Part shown: positions 14,528 through 15,440 of the stretch, one piece after another
Layout of the letters: each line of letters begins with the position of its first letter
Numbering within the stretch: position 1 is the first letter of the stretch
NCBI GenBank assembly: GCA_031423755.1
Contig: JANPGC010000121.1
Span: 1 to 15,440 of the forward strand
Reading direction: 5' to 3'
Source of the DNA: JANMEX01 sp031423755
GTDB taxonomy: Bacteria > Pseudomonadota > Alphaproteobacteria > Rhizobiales > Rhizobiaceae
DNA length: 15,440 nucleotides
Notes under the pieces: model-generated
Seen by the model: the letters and a program-made list of their open reading frames with translations, nothing else
What the model was told of the DNA's origin: nothing
Databases searched by the model: none
Position numbers and translations under genes: made by a program

Positions 14528-15440
14528 ATGATTCTGCCCGTTTTTGCCGCTTTTCTCCTGTCATCCTGCACCTCTACAGTTTCAAGCATCGACACCACCG
14601 CAGCCTCCTTGCAGCCGCAACAGGCAGCATCTGCGTCAGCCGCATCACCGGCCTCAGGCGAAATTCCAAGTGCTGCCGACAAGAATGCACCAACGCTCTC
14701 CATGAACAGCACAGGCGGCGTGCCTCCAGAAGTTGCGGCGGCAGTAGCGCCCGGCGAGCGATCGGCACAAGTCGTAATTGGAGGACCGGCCACCGCAAGC
14801 GCCAATGAGTTTACTGTCGCATCGGCAGATACGAGCCAGTCCGAAATCAGCGCCGCCGCAGCCGGTGTCAAACCTGCGGACCCTGTTGCGGCGACGGCGC
14901 TGCCTGTCGGCCCGCAGCCAGTTATCGCAACAGCCGAGTTGCCGGCAGGTTCGCAAAAGTTGAAGGCACCTGAGCCGACAGGGCAGCAAGTCCAGTTGGC
15001 CAAAGCGGACGCAGAAATTGTCCCGCAGCCACAGCAACTGACGAACGCGGCTCCCGCGCAGCAATTCGTGGAACCTGCCGGACAAGCGCCCGCGAAGAAG
15101 CCGCGCAAGACTCTTTTCGCCTCGATGTTTGGCGACAGCGCGCAGAAGTCTCCCGCCATTCAATCTGCGCCCGCGCCCCTGCCCGCGCAAACACAGTTGG
15201 CTCTTGCATCTCCAAAGCCAAAGTCAGCGGCGCTGGCGGCAGTAGCGGCGGAAGTCGAGACGCCGCAGCTGGCGTTGACGAACGCGTCCATTCAAAGCGA
15301 TGCGCCCTTGTCCCAGCCCAACCTCGAAAACGGCGACCTGCCGGGGGTGCGCAAGGGTGCGCTGTTTGAAATCAAGCGGCGCGATTCGCTTGACAGCGAT
15401 GCGGACGTTGACATCGGCGAGACCGACAGCGGCCCGATCC
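14528..15440 (+). CDS. Ala/Pro/Gln-rich lipoprotein, N-terminal part; possible M15-type peptidase
   Basis: The gene runs off the right edge after 304 codons without a stop. The start has a hydrophobic run and lipobox LSSC (C14 counted from ATG 14528), so the product is probably a lipoprotein. With that ATG the n-region lacks positive charge and no ribosome site is visible; in-frame TTG codons at 14501 or 14480 would add basic residues and may be the real start. Residues 15 to about 265 are low-complexity, rich in Ala, Pro and Gln, and likely disordered. The last visible segment, LPGVRKGALFEIKRRDS and then an acidic stretch, recalls Rhizobiales proteins that continue into a peptidase M15A/YcbK-like domain acting on peptidoglycan. 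That domain is not visible, so the function is tentative. Continuous open frame and GC-rich third positions support a real gene. Confidence 0.75.
   Translation, partial: MILPVFAAFLLSSCTSTVSSIDTTAASLQPQQAASASAASPASGEIPSAADKNAPTLSMNSTGGVPPEVAAAVAPGERSAQVVIGGPATASANEFTVASADTSQSEISAAAAGVKPADPVAATALPVGPQPVIATAELPAGSQKLKAPEPTGQQVQLAKADAEIVPQPQQLTNAAPAQQFVEPAGQAPAKKPRKTLFASMFGDSAQKSPAIQSAPAPLPAQTQLALASPKPKSAALAAVAAEVETPQLALTNASIQSDAPLSQPNLENGDLPGVRKGALFEIKRRDSLDSDADVDIGETDSGPI

Noticed and set aside
14521..15159. 212-codon Ala/Gly/Cys-rich frame on the minus strand at the right end
   Set aside because: It is the antisense of the Ala/Pro-rich lipoprotein linker; its Cys and Gly richness follows from reading GCA/GCC-type codons backwards.

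Overview
The window looks like chromosomal DNA of an alphaproteobacterium of the order Hyphomicrobiales (Rhizobiales). The evidence is the gene content and order (a class I PHA synthase, a small lipoprotein, an AlaC-type aminotransferase, homoserine dehydrogenase, then RecJ and GatB), the high-GC codon usage, and two promoter-like sites matching the EcfG general-stress consensus used by this class. I see no rRNA, tRNA, CRISPR array, transposase or phage gene.

Left block (about 1-4313, minus strand): recJ, a small RDD-like membrane protein, gatB and a GNAT acetyltransferase, read in that order toward position 1. These are housekeeping genes and probably partly co-transcribed. The gatB and GNAT frames overlap.

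Middle block (about 4314-9266): six accessory genes lie between recJ and hom. They are a small secreted four-cysteine protein, a UDP-glucuronate decarboxylase (UDP-xylose synthase), a convergent glycosyltransferase-like gene whose 3' end overlaps it, a Tat-exported HiPIP-type iron-sulfur protein, and a divergent pair made of a type III polyketide synthase overlapping an isoprenylcysteine-methyltransferase-type membrane enzyme by four bases. The 237 bp between the HiPIP gene and the polyketide synthase hold a perfect GGAAC-N16-CGTT site facing the HiPIP gene and a one-mismatch version facing the polyketide synthase. This is the most interesting part of the window: a possible stress-induced module that makes and methylates a polyketide lipid next to a periplasmic or membrane electron carrier.

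Right block (9267-15440): homoserine dehydrogenase and an aminotransferase form a minus-strand pair for amino-acid metabolism. A small lipoprotein gene is divergent from phaC, which makes polyhydroxyalkanoate. The window ends inside an Ala/Pro/Gln-rich lipoprotein gene whose visible end resembles rhizobial M15-type peptidases, although the catalytic domain would lie beyond the edge. Core metabolic genes thus flank an accessory island concerned with envelope sugars, lipids and redox.
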